Shown here one piece after another: positions 1 through 6,533 of a DNA stretch of 23,541 nucleotides. Below the pieces are notes generated by a model, which did not search any database, was not told where the DNA came from, and saw only the letters and a program-made list of their open reading frames with translations. Every line of letters starts with the position of its first letter. Within the stretch, counting starts at the first letter, position 1. The stretch is from the NCBI GenBank assembly GCA_035626155.1, contig DASPOF010000148.1:1-23541 (forward strand). The letters run 5' to 3'. The position numbers were made by a program, and so were the translations under genes. The stretch comes from DASPOF01 sp035626155 (GTDB lineage: Bacteria > Desulfobacterota > Binatia > Binatales > Binataceae).

Positions 1-504
1 CGTAAGGTAGAAGCGGCGGCGCTCGCGGCGATCGTACGGAAATCCGGTCGCGAGCAGTGACGATGAGAGCGTGACGGTGGTGCTTACGCGCAGCCGCTTG
101 CCATTGAGGCGCGCGCCCCGCCCGCGCTCGGCGACAAAGCACTCTTTCTTGAGCGCATCGTAGACGATCGCGAACTGGGTGCGTCCGCGCCGCTGGTATG
201 CGATCGACACGCAGAACATCGGGAAGCCGTGCGCGAAATTGGTGGTGCCGTCGAGCGGATCGATGATCCACCGATGGTCGCTCTCGTGCGCGCTTAAGCC
301 GCTCTCCTCGGCGAGAATCGCGTGAGTGGGGAAGGCGCGATGCACCACGTCGATCGCGGCGGCTTCGGCCTCGCGGTCGGCCTCGGTGACGAGATCGATC
401 GAGCTGGACTTGCGGTCGATGTGGATGTTGCTGAGGCGCTTGAGGTGGATGCGGCCGGCCGCCCGCGCGGCGCGGAGAGCAACCTGCTCGAATTGATTGG
501 TCAC
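1..504 (-). CDS. suhB: Inositol monophosphatase family protein, 3' end outside window
   Basis: Likely Mg2+-dependent phosphatase of the inositol monophosphatase family (SuhB-like), hydrolysing inositol-1-phosphate or a related sugar or nucleotide phosphate. Read on the minus strand, the frame is open for 168 codons from a GTG at 504-502 to the left window edge, so the C-terminal part is missing. Visible family signatures are AEESG (about residues 65-69) and the metal-binding DPLDGTTNFAHGFP (from about residue 82), preceded by the usual N-terminal helix (ALRAARAAGRI). The GTG start fits the normal family N-terminus. The frame stays open upstream to the stop of the preceding gene, but no ATG is present and the Shine-Dalgarno is weak. 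The start lies 72 bp after the stop of the upstream acyl-CoA dehydrogenase-like gene on the same strand, so the two may be co-transcribed. Exact substrate cannot be told from this half of the protein. Confidence 0.88.
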   Translation of the reverse strand, partial: MTNQFEQVALRAARAAGRIHLKRLSNIHIDRKSSSIDLVTEADREAEAAAIDVVHRAFPTHAILAEESGLSAHESDHRWIIDPLDGTTNFAHGFPMFCVSIAYQRRGRTQFAIVYDALKKECFVAERGRGARLNGKRLRVSTTVTLSSSLLATGFPYDRRERRRFYLT

Positions 505-576
505 GGCGTCGAAACGATATTCGAGCGCGCGCGGCGGGTAAAGCGCGCGGCGCGAATTAATCGACAGCGCGCCGCG

Positions 577-1755
577 CTACCATCGCGGCAACTCGCCGAG
601 CCCGATTCCAAGCGCGCACTTCCCGATCAGTTCGCGGGCGCGCGCGTTCGACAGCGGATGATTCACGCCGGCGCGCACGTCGCGGTAATACCGCTCCATC
701 GGGAACTTCTTGAGAATCCCGTGCGCGCCCGCTATCTCCATGCAGTAATCCACCGCGCGGACCGCGTTGTTGGTCGCCACGTATTTCACCATCACGACCC
801 GCGCCAGGCCCGCCTCGCCCTTGAACGATTCGGGATTACCGAGGTAATCCCGCGCCACGGTCGCATAGAGAGCGCGCGACTGGGCGATCAGCGCCTCGGC
901 CTCCGCCGCCGCGAACTGGATGCCGGGCAGGTACTTGATCGGGCGGGGGAGGTTGAGCGGCTTCAGCCGCCCGGCGAATTCCTTGATGAACGCGAGCGCC
1001 GCGATTGCGATTCCCGTGTAGATCGCCGCGACCGAAAGGCTGAACCATGCAAACAGCGATACTGCCTGTTGATCGATGGGACCGGCCGCGCGCTCCTCGG
1101 CCATCGCGATCGCCGGCACCCGCACGTCCTTGAGCACAAGATCGTGGCTTGCCGTCGCGCGCATTCCCATCGCGTCCCACGTCTCGATGATTTCCAGTCC
1201 GGGCGTTGCGCGCGGGACGGCGAAGGTCGCCGACGATGGCGGCGAAGAGCCATCGACGGTCGCCATCACCATGAACAGATCGATCACCGGGGCGAGGCTG
1301 GTGAACGTCTTGCGGCCGTTGAGGACGTAAAAGTCACGATCGCGCCGCGCCCGCGTCGCGAAGTTGCCCCAATCTCCGCCGGTCTCCGGCTCGCTGATTC
1401 CGCCGCCCAGGATTTGTTTGGCGTGGCCGACCGCCTCAAACAGCAGCGTCTCCTCGGCGCGGCCCGTCGCCCGCTCGACCATCGCACCCAGCCCGAACAG
1501 GTGCATGTTGATCGCAAGCGCCGTCGCAGCGCATCCCTGCGCGAGCTGCTCCTGGCAAAACACAAAATCCTCGAGGTCGCCGCCGAGTCCGCCGTGCTTC
1601 TCGGGTATCACGAGCGCGGTGTAGCCGGCTTCCTTCAGCCGGGCGATGTTCTCGGCCGGGAATGAGTTGGCGCGATCGTGCTCGGCGGCGCGAGTGGCGA
1701 AGTCGGCGGCCAGTTGCGCGGCCATCGCGGCAAGGCGATTTCGTTTTTCAGACAT
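577..1755 (-). CDS. Acyl-CoA dehydrogenase-like flavoprotein lacking the usual catalytic Glu
   Basis: A 392-residue protein with the acyl-CoA dehydrogenase fold: an N-terminal helical domain (SFPAENIARLKEAGYTALVI), a middle beta domain (ISEPETGGDW near residue 120, then VLNGRKTFTS), and a C-terminal helical domain with MERYYRDVRAG near residue 355. Where classical short- and medium-chain enzymes carry the base in YEGTSEIQR, this protein reads HPLSNARARELIG. The alternative Glu site of isovaleryl- and long-chain-type enzymes, in the preceding long helix (LFAWFSLSVAAIY), also has no Glu. It may be a dehydrogenase with a different base or a flavin monooxygenase-type member such as the DszC-like group. 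ATG start at 1755 with GGGGGT about 8 bases upstream. It is first in transcription order and is followed by the inositol-monophosphatase gene. The family is clear, the reaction is not. Confidence 0.85.
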   Translation of the reverse strand: MSEKRNRLAAMAAQLAADFATRAAEHDRANSFPAENIARLKEAGYTALVIPEKHGGLGGDLEDFVFCQEQLAQGCAATALAINMHLFGLGAMVERATGRAEETLLFEAVGHAKQILGGGISEPETGGDWGNFATRARRDRDFYVLNGRKTFTSLAPVIDLFMVMATVDGSSPPSSATFAVPRATPGLEIIETWDAMGMRATASHDLVLKDVRVPAIAMAEERAAGPIDQQAVSLFAWFSLSVAAIYTGIAIAALAFIKEFAGRLKPLNLPRPIKYLPGIQFAAAEAEALIAQSRALYATVARDYLGNPESFKGEAGLARVVMVKYVATNNAVRAVDYCMEIAGAHGILKKFPMERYYRDVRAGVNHPLSNARARELIGKCALGIGLGELPRW

Positions 1756-1937
1756 CGGAAGTCACCCCCATCGCCACGCGCGCGGCGGGCGCACCAGGTT
1801 ATGCCGAATAAGATGGCACGGCGGGCGTTCGGGACGGAACCGATCATTCATTGCGGCCGGCGGCGCGCCCATCAGCCCGCCCGGTGACGACAGACGGCCG
1901 CTCCGCCGCAACGCGAATTCGTGGCATATATTCGTCC

Positions 1938-1966
1938 TTGACTGCCGCTAACTGCCCGATTAGTCT
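1938..1966 (+). promoter_or_regulatory. Sigma70-like promoter for the leader RNA or sRNA
   Basis: TTGACT at 1938-1943 (5 of 6 to the -35 consensus) and TAGTCT at 1961-1966 (matching the three most conserved -10 positions) are separated by exactly 17 bases. Transcription would start near 1973 and run into the terminator ending at 2096. The assignment rests on sequence only and assumes an Escherichia-like housekeeping sigma factor. Confidence 0.5.
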
Positions 1967-1972
1967 CATTAC

Positions 1973-2096
1973 CATGCTAGGAATCGTAGTCCACCTTGTC
2001 CCCAATTCATCTCGTGGTGTCCTCATGAATTGAGATGGACTGCGATATTTGGCTCGATAAAAGCCCCGGCGGCGATGAGCCCCGGGGCTTTTTTTT
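1973..2096 (+). ncRNA. Candidate structured leader RNA (attenuator or riboswitch) or small RNA
   Basis: The roughly 124-nt predicted transcript has nested complementarity. An outer helix pairs 1983-1993 with 2036-2046 (11 pairs, one G-U) and an inner helix pairs 2003-2010 with 2025-2032 (8 perfect pairs, CAATTCAT with ATGAATTG, 14-nt loop). An alternative helix, 2006-2013 with 2032-2039 (one G-U), uses bases from both and is mutually exclusive with them. The RNA ends in a strong intrinsic terminator. A weaker pairing, 2051-2056 with 2076-2081, would conflict with the terminator. Because the MFS start codon is 23 bp beyond the T-tract, the RNA may be a 5' leader controlling transporter read-through, or an independent sRNA. 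It matches no riboswitch class I know. Folding was done by eye. Confidence 0.45.
2059..2096 (+). terminator. Intrinsic terminator upstream of the MFS gene
   Basis: A perfect 11-bp stem pairs 2059-2069 (AAAAGCCCCGG) with 2082-2092 (CCGGGGCTTTT), with a 12-nt loop, and is followed by T through 2096 (T-tract 2089-2096). It is a classical Rho-independent terminator for the plus strand. No plus-strand protein gene lies upstream within the window, so it terminates either the candidate RNA starting near 1973 or premature transcripts of the MFS gene. Confidence 0.88.
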
Positions 2097-2119
2097 GGAC
2101 TTGATTGGATGGTGCGGCG

Positions 2120-3379
2120 ATGGCGACAACGGACGGCAATTCGAAACACGCGGCAATTCGCGGCATCATCCGCCGCTACTACACGGTCGTAATGATCTAT
2201 TCGTGCGCCGGCGGCTTCCTGTTCGGCGTCTATCCGATATTTCTCCGATCGCGCGGGCTCAACCAGTTCCAAATCAACTGCGTGCTTGCGGCGTTCTTCA
2301 CCGTCCTGGTCGTGGCCGACGTTCCGACCGGCGCGTTTGCCGATGCGCGCGGACGGCGCCTGTCGTTCGTCATCGGAGCGATCTTTCGCGTCGTCTCATG
2401 GACGATCTACTTCTCCGCGCATCGCTTCCCGGTGTTCCTTCTCGCCGAGAGTATCGACGGCATCGGCACGACCTTCTGCAACGGGGCGATCGATGCGTGG
2501 GGCGTCGATGCGCTCGATGACGCGGGCTACGATAGCCCCAAGGACCGTCTGTTCTCTCGCCTGTCGCAACTGTCGAGTCTGGGCTTGATGGGCTCGGCCG
2601 TGGCCGGCGGGTACGCCGCGAACGTGAATATCGCGTGGCCCTGGCTCATGGGAGCGGCGGGCTTTGCGATCAGCGCGGTCGCGGGCGCGATCCTGATGCA
2701 CGACCGGCGGCCGCATGCGGCGCGAATCGACGTCCGCTCGATTCCGGTGCAAGTCGGGGCGCGCGTGCGCGACGGGCTGCGGCTCGGCTTCGGGATCAGG
2801 CCGGTCCTGATCCTGAGCACGGCGGGCGCAATCACGCTCGCGGCCTGGGCGCCATACTGGCTCGAATGGCCGCTGTTCTTCCACGATCGCTATGCGGTGG
2901 GCGTCTGGATCGTCGGATGGATTTACTGCCTGTTCACGCTCGGCAGGATGATCGGAGCGGAAATCGTGGTGCGAATCGCCGCCGACGAGATGACGCGCGC
3001 CAGGCGGGTGTCGATGCTCGCCATCTGCACGGGCGTTCTCCTGTTCGCGGCGGGCTCTGTGGGCGGGCGGGTGAACCTCGCGCTTGCCATCCTGTTCGTG
3101 GTGAACCTTTTAAGCGGCGTGTCGACTCCTCTCATCTCCGCCTGGCTCAATGAGCACGTCCCATCCGAGCACCGGGCGACGGTGCTTTCCTTCAACAGCA
3201 CGTTCCAGACCGTCGGCGGTTCAGGCGGCCTGCTGGCCGGTGGTTACGTTGCCGACGCGGCCGGAATTCCGGTCGGGTGGCAGATGGCCGGATTAGTCGC
3301 GCTTTGCGCCGCGCCGTTTTACTGGGCGCTTCGCCCGCGCGCCGAGCCAGCCGCCGTCGCGGTGGGCACTGCCGAGTGA
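2120..3379 (+). CDS. MFS transporter
   Basis: A 419-residue inner-membrane protein with about 12 predicted transmembrane segments, typical of a major facilitator superfamily permease or drug exporter. The loop after the second segment carries the motif-A-like GAFADARGRR (about residues 71-80). A second amphipathic region in the middle (HAARIDVRSIPVQVGARV) separates the two six-helix halves. I chose ATG at 2120 because GGATGG lies about 7 bases upstream. An in-frame TTG at 2105 would add five residues. No substrate can be assigned from sequence. The gene appears monocistronic: it follows an intrinsic terminator and leader-like RNA by 23 bp and converges on a small minus-strand gene, with a GC-rich hairpin between them. 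Expression may be controlled by read-through of that terminator. Confidence 0.88.
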   Translation: MATTDGNSKHAAIRGIIRRYYTVVMIYSCAGGFLFGVYPIFLRSRGLNQFQINCVLAAFFTVLVVADVPTGAFADARGRRLSFVIGAIFRVVSWTIYFSAHRFPVFLLAESIDGIGTTFCNGAIDAWGVDALDDAGYDSPKDRLFSRLSQLSSLGLMGSAVAGGYAANVNIAWPWLMGAAGFAISAVAGAILMHDRRPHAARIDVRSIPVQVGARVRDGLRLGFGIRPVLILSTAGAITLAAWAPYWLEWPLFFHDRYAVGVWIVGWIYCLFTLGRMIGAEIVVRIAADEMTRARRVSMLAICTGVLLFAAGSVGGRVNLALAILFVVNLLSGVSTPLISAWLNEHVPSEHRATVLSFNSTFQTVGGSGGLLAGGYVADAAGIPVGWQMAGLVALCAAPFYWALRPRAEPAAVAVGTAE

Positions 3380-3410
3380 GCGGGTCCCGATCGAGCGGAA
3401 TTTTGCGATT

Positions 3411-3440
3411 CGCGCGCGGCAGGAAATCCTGCCGCGCGCG
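3411..3440. repeat. Perfect GC-rich hairpin between convergent genes
   Basis: CGCGCGCGGCAGG at 3411-3423 pairs perfectly with 3428-3440 around a 4-nt loop (AAAT). No T-tract follows on either strand, so it is not a canonical intrinsic terminator. Its position between the convergent MFS gene (stop at 3379) and the small gene (stop at 3508) suggests a bidirectional transcription-end or RNA 3'-protection element. Confidence 0.6.
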
Positions 3441-3507
3441 GCGGGAGAGTCGGTTCGAGCTGGGCGTGAGCCGAAGGCCTGCGGATGCGGGTCCTCGGCG
3501 GGCGGTG

Positions 3508-3744
3508 TTACTCTTTGGGCGTGGTGCGCTTGGGAGAACGGCGGATGAGATCGAGGATGAAGAGGTAGTCTTGCTTGCTGAGCACGCGGCCCAACATCGC
3601 CACCTTGGAGAGCGCTTTCATCTCCGCGTCGGTGATCTTGTGGATCTGCTTAAGATGTTCGTCAGCGCAGAACGACTGCCAGACGGTCTGGCACCAGACG
3701 TCGCTGCCTGCGGTGCGGGGATTGGTGGCGTGTTTTGTCTTCAT
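3508..3744 (-). CDS. Small hypothetical protein (78 aa)
   Basis: A 78-residue protein that I do not recognise. The start at 3744 is supported by GGAAG seven bases upstream and by a promoter-like pair placing the transcript start about 15 bases before the ATG. An in-frame ATG at 3795 overlaps that -35 element and is unlikely. The chain is basic at its N-terminus (MKTKHATNPRTAG), has a Trp/Cys-containing segment (DVWCQTVWQSFCADEHLKQ), then helical stretches (TDAEMKALSKVAML, KQDYLFILDLIRR) and a basic tail (SPKRTTPKE). No signal peptide or membrane segment is evident. It looks like a small soluble, possibly nucleic-acid- or protein-binding factor, but that is guesswork. It stands alone on the minus strand, divergent from the threonine operon, and its base composition looks less GC-rich than its neighbours. 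Confidence 0.65.
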   Translation of the reverse strand: MKTKHATNPRTAGSDVWCQTVWQSFCADEHLKQIHKITDAEMKALSKVAMLGRVLSKQDYLFILDLIRRSPKRTTPKE

Positions 3745-3766
3745 CAGCGTGCTTCCAAGTAGCGTT

Positions 3767-3795
3767 AAGATACATAAAGACAAGAAACTATGCAA
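3767..3795 (-). promoter_or_regulatory. Promoter of the small orphan gene
   Basis: On the minus strand TTGCAT (3795-3790) and TATCTT (3772-3767) are separated by 17 bases. The predicted start gives a 5' leader of about 15 bases containing GGAAG (3756-3752), directly ahead of the ATG at 3744. The -10 matches 4 of 6 consensus bases and the -35 matches three. Confidence 0.5.
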
Positions 3796-3869
3796 GGGGT
3801 CGCAGTATCGTAACCGAAAGTTAAATTCTGATGCTCGCCAACGGCCGGGGCCGGGATATCGGGCGCCCC

Positions 3870-3920
3870 CGGACGCTCGCGGCCGCAGGATGGCCCACTA
3901 GCGGCGGGCCGGGGCGTCCG
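3870..3920 (+). promoter_or_regulatory. GC-rich complementary leader ahead of the threonine operon
   Basis: CGGACGC at 3870-3876 pairs with GCGTCCG at 3914-3920, extended by a G-U and a C-G pair, and GGCC at 3881-3884 can pair inside it with GGCC at 3907-3910. An AT-rich patch (3921-3934) follows, 44 bp before the aminotransferase ATG. It could be an operator, an attenuator-like leader or just GC-rich sequence. No leader peptide rich in Thr or Ile codons was found. Confidence 0.3.
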
Positions 3921-3977
3921 TTAAAAGTTATATCTCGCGCGGTGCGACGGCCGCGCGCAAAAAAGGACCGCGCAACC

Positions 3978-5189
3978 ATGGATTTCCCCCGCATAAAACG
4001 GCTGCCGCCCTATGTCTTCAACGTGATCGGCGATCTGTGCCTCAAGGCGCGGCGCGCCGGCGAGGACATCATCGACTTTGGCATGGGAAATCCCGATGAG
4101 GCCACGCCGCCGCACATCGTCGCCAAGCTGGTCGAGGCGGCGACCAAGCCGGCCAATCACCGCTACTCGGTCTCGCGCGGGGTCTACAAGCTCCGCCTCG
4201 CCATCTGCGACTGGTACGAGCGCCGCTACGGCGTCAGGCTTGACCCGGACTCCGAGGCGATCGTCACGATCGGCTCGAAGGAGGGGATCGCGCACATGGC
4301 GATTGCGATCCTCGACCAGGGCGACGTGGTGCTCGCGCCCACGCCGACCTATCCGATTCACCAGTACGGCTGCATCATCGCGGGCGCGCAGGTGGAGGGC
4401 GTTCCGCTGCGGGCGAGCGGCGAGGAATTCTTCGATGAGCTCACGGCGATCGTGAGCCATACCTGGCCGCGACCGAAATTTCTCATCATGAACTTCCCGC
4501 ATAATCCGACCACCGCGACGGTGGACCTGCGCTTCATGAAGCGGATCGTCGATTTTGCCGCGGAAAATTCTCTCATGGTCGCGCACGATTTTGCGTACGC
4601 GGACCTCTGCTTCGACGGCTACAAGGCGCCCTCGATGATGCAAGTGGCGGGCGCCAAGGAAATCGGCGTCGAGTTCTTCACTCTGTCGAAGAGCTACAAC
4701 ATGCCCGGATGGCGGATCGGTTTTGCGGTCGGGAACCGCGAGATGATCGGCGCCCTTGCCCGGCTCAAGTCGTATTTCGACTACGGGATTTTCACCCCCC
4801 TCCAGGTCGCTGCGATCACCGCGCTCAACGGGCCGCAGGAGTGCGTGGCGGAAATCGTCGCGACTTACAGGCGCAGGCGCGATGTGCTGGTGGACGGCCT
4901 GAATCGCGCCGGTTGGCCGATCGAGAAACCCAAGGCGACGATGTTCGTGTGGGCGCGGATTCCCGAGCCGTTCCGCGCGATGGGCTCGCTCGAGTTTGCA
5001 AAGTTCCTGCTGGCCGAGGCGAAGGTCGCCGTGTCGCCGGGTGTTGGATTCGGCGCCGACGGCGATGAATTCGTCCGCTTCGCGCTGATCGAAAACGAGC
5101 ATCGTACCCGCCAGGCGATTCGCGGCATCCGCCGCGCGCTGAGCCAGCATCGATTCGCCCGCGAGCGCCGCGCCGCCGGCGCATCCTGA
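3978..5189 (+). CDS. alaC: PLP-dependent aminotransferase, AlaC / DapL-like class I/II
   Basis: A 403-residue fold-type I aminotransferase. The PLP lysine is K238 in SKSYNMPGWRIGF. Other signatures are IIDFGMGNPDEATPP (from residue 31), NFPHNPTT (172-179), HDFAYADL (D204 and Y207 at the cofactor) and the C-terminal region around R367 that contacts the substrate carboxylate. Length matches glutamate-pyruvate aminotransferase AlaC and related LL-diaminopimelate aminotransferases (about 400 aa). ATG 3978 is chosen over an in-frame upstream ATG at 3831 because homology begins here and AAAGGA lies 11 bases before it. It heads an operon with homoserine dehydrogenase and threonine synthase, so it probably serves alanine, aspartate-family or diaminopimelate metabolism. 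The exact amino donor and acceptor remain open. Confidence 0.88.
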   Translation: MDFPRIKRLPPYVFNVIGDLCLKARRAGEDIIDFGMGNPDEATPPHIVAKLVEAATKPANHRYSVSRGVYKLRLAICDWYERRYGVRLDPDSEAIVTIGSKEGIAHMAIAILDQGDVVLAPTPTYPIHQYGCIIAGAQVEGVPLRASGEEFFDELTAIVSHTWPRPKFLIMNFPHNPTTATVDLRFMKRIVDFAAENSLMVAHDFAYADLCFDGYKAPSMMQVAGAKEIGVEFFTLSKSYNMPGWRIGFAVGNREMIGALARLKSYFDYGIFTPLQVAAITALNGPQECVAEIVATYRRRRDVLVDGLNRAGWPIEKPKATMFVWARIPEPFRAMGSLEFAKFLLAEAKVAVSPGVGFGADGDEFVRFALIENEHRTRQAIRGIRRALSQHRFARERRAAGAS

Positions 5190-5221
5190 GCGGCCTGGAA
5201 ACCCTCGATGGCGGTGCGCGA

Positions 5222-6529
5222 TTGAAACCGATACGGATCGCTCTGCTCGGATGCGGCACCGTCGGCTCAGGCGTGGTGAAGCTGTTGCGCGGCAACGCCG
5301 CGATCTACTCGCACAAGCTCGGCGTGCCGCTGGTGCTCGCCGGGGTTGCCGACCGCAGCCTCGAGCCCGACCGCTCGCTCGGGATCACCGCGAAGCTCAT
5401 CACCCGCGACAGCGCTGCGCTCGTGACCCGTCCCGATATCGACATCGTGGTGGAGCTTTTCGGCGGCACCGAGCCTGCGCGCACGCTCATCATACGGGCG
5501 CTCGAGGCGGGCAAGGACGTCGTCACCGCCAACAAGGCGCTGCTCGCGGAATCGGGCGCCGAGATTTTCCGGGCCGCGGCGAACCACGGGCTTGCGGTCG
5601 GCTTCGAGGCGAGCGTCGGCGGCGGCGTGCCGATTATCCGCACGCTGCGCGAGGCGCTCGCGGGCGACCGCCAGCGCGCGGTCTACGGGATCGTAAACGG
5701 GACCTGCAATTCGATTCTCTCGACGATGGCCGATCGCGGGGTGGAGTTCAAAGTGGCTCTGGAGGAGGCCCAGCGCGCGGGACTGGCCGAGGCCGATCCC
5801 GCCCTCGATGTCGAGGGCCACGACGCCGCGCACAAGCTCTGCCTGCTCGTCACGCTCGCCTTCGGCGCGCTGCTTCGGCCCGCGCAGGTCTTCACCGAGG
5901 GAATCACCCGAATCACGCCGGCCGATATCGCCTATGCCCGCGAACTCGGCTTCGCCATCAAGCTGCTCGCGATCGCCAAGGATGACGAGGGCGCAATCGA
6001 GGCGCGCGTGCATCCCACGATGATTCCCTCGAGCCATCTGCTGGCGAGCGTCGGCGGCGCATTCAACGCGATTTATATCCGCGGCGAGGCGCTCGGCTCG
6101 ACCATGTACACCGGTCTTGGCGCGGGCCAGATGCCGACGGCGACTGCGGTGCTGGCGGACATCCTCGAGATCGCGCGGCAGCGCCTCGGCGGGCCCGGCT
6201 CGCGCGGCCATGCGCTCGGTTACCCGTTCGAGTCGCTCGGGCGCGCCCGTGTAAAGCCGATGGACGACGTGGTATGCGAATATTATCTGCGCTTTATGGC
6301 GCGCGATAAGCCGGGAGTCCTGGGCGTGATCGCGTCGATCCTGGGGCGCAACGAGATTTCGATTGCCTCGCTCATCCAGAAGGGGAGAGGTGCGCAGGCG
6401 ACGGTTCCGGTTATAATGCGGACACACGAGGCGCGCGAGCGCAACCTCCGGCGCGCGCTCAGCGCGATCCGAAAGACCAGGCTGGTCGATGCGCAGCCGG
6501 CGTTCATCCGAATCGAGGAGAATCTTTAG
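5222..6529 (+). CDS. hom: Homoserine dehydrogenase with C-terminal ACT domain
   Basis: Reduces L-aspartate-4-semialdehyde to L-homoserine with NAD(P)H, the branch step to threonine and methionine. The 435-residue protein begins with a Rossmann nucleotide-binding motif (GCGTVGSG, residues 10-17). It carries the conserved VTANKALLAE (catalytic-site K105) and the family signature EADPALDVEGHDAAHK (K205). Residues of about 345-425 form an ACT domain (YYLRFMARDKPGVLGVIASI), which in this family mediates feedback inhibition by threonine. The start is a TTG at 5222 with GGCGGT 6 bases upstream; the nearby ATG at 5208 is out of frame. It lies 32 bp after the aminotransferase stop and 4 bp before threonine synthase. 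Confidence 0.95.
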   Translation: MKPIRIALLGCGTVGSGVVKLLRGNAAIYSHKLGVPLVLAGVADRSLEPDRSLGITAKLITRDSAALVTRPDIDIVVELFGGTEPARTLIIRALEAGKDVVTANKALLAESGAEIFRAAANHGLAVGFEASVGGGVPIIRTLREALAGDRQRAVYGIVNGTCNSILSTMADRGVEFKVALEEAQRAGLAEADPALDVEGHDAAHKLCLLVTLAFGALLRPAQVFTEGITRITPADIAYARELGFAIKLLAIAKDDEGAIEARVHPTMIPSSHLLASVGGAFNAIYIRGEALGSTMYTGLGAGQMPTATAVLADILEIARQRLGGPGSRGHALGYPFESLGRARVKPMDDVVCEYYLRFMARDKPGVLGVIASILGRNEISIASLIQKGRGAQATVPVIMRTHEARERNLRRALSAIRKTRLVDAQPAFIRIEENL

Positions 6530-6533
6530 CTAA

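Larger units (their letters stand above)
1756..2119. other. 364-bp intergenic region between divergent genes
   Basis: This gap separates the minus-strand acyl-CoA dehydrogenase-like gene from the plus-strand MFS gene. I see no convincing coding frame in it; the short ORFs are GC-driven. Its right half carries a sigma70-like promoter, two sets of complementary arms and an intrinsic terminator, listed separately. The left half must hold the promoter of the minus-strand gene, but I could not assign a clear -35/-10 pair there. Confidence 0.7.

Noticed and set aside
322..1665. A 447-codon plus-strand frame
   Set aside because: It lies antisense to the acyl-CoA dehydrogenase-like and inositol-phosphatase genes and has an Arg/His-rich composition typical of a GC-rich shadow frame.
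1973..2058. tRNA gene in the structured intergenic region
   Set aside because: No TPsiC-arm motif, no acceptor stem pairing and no cloverleaf could be drawn.
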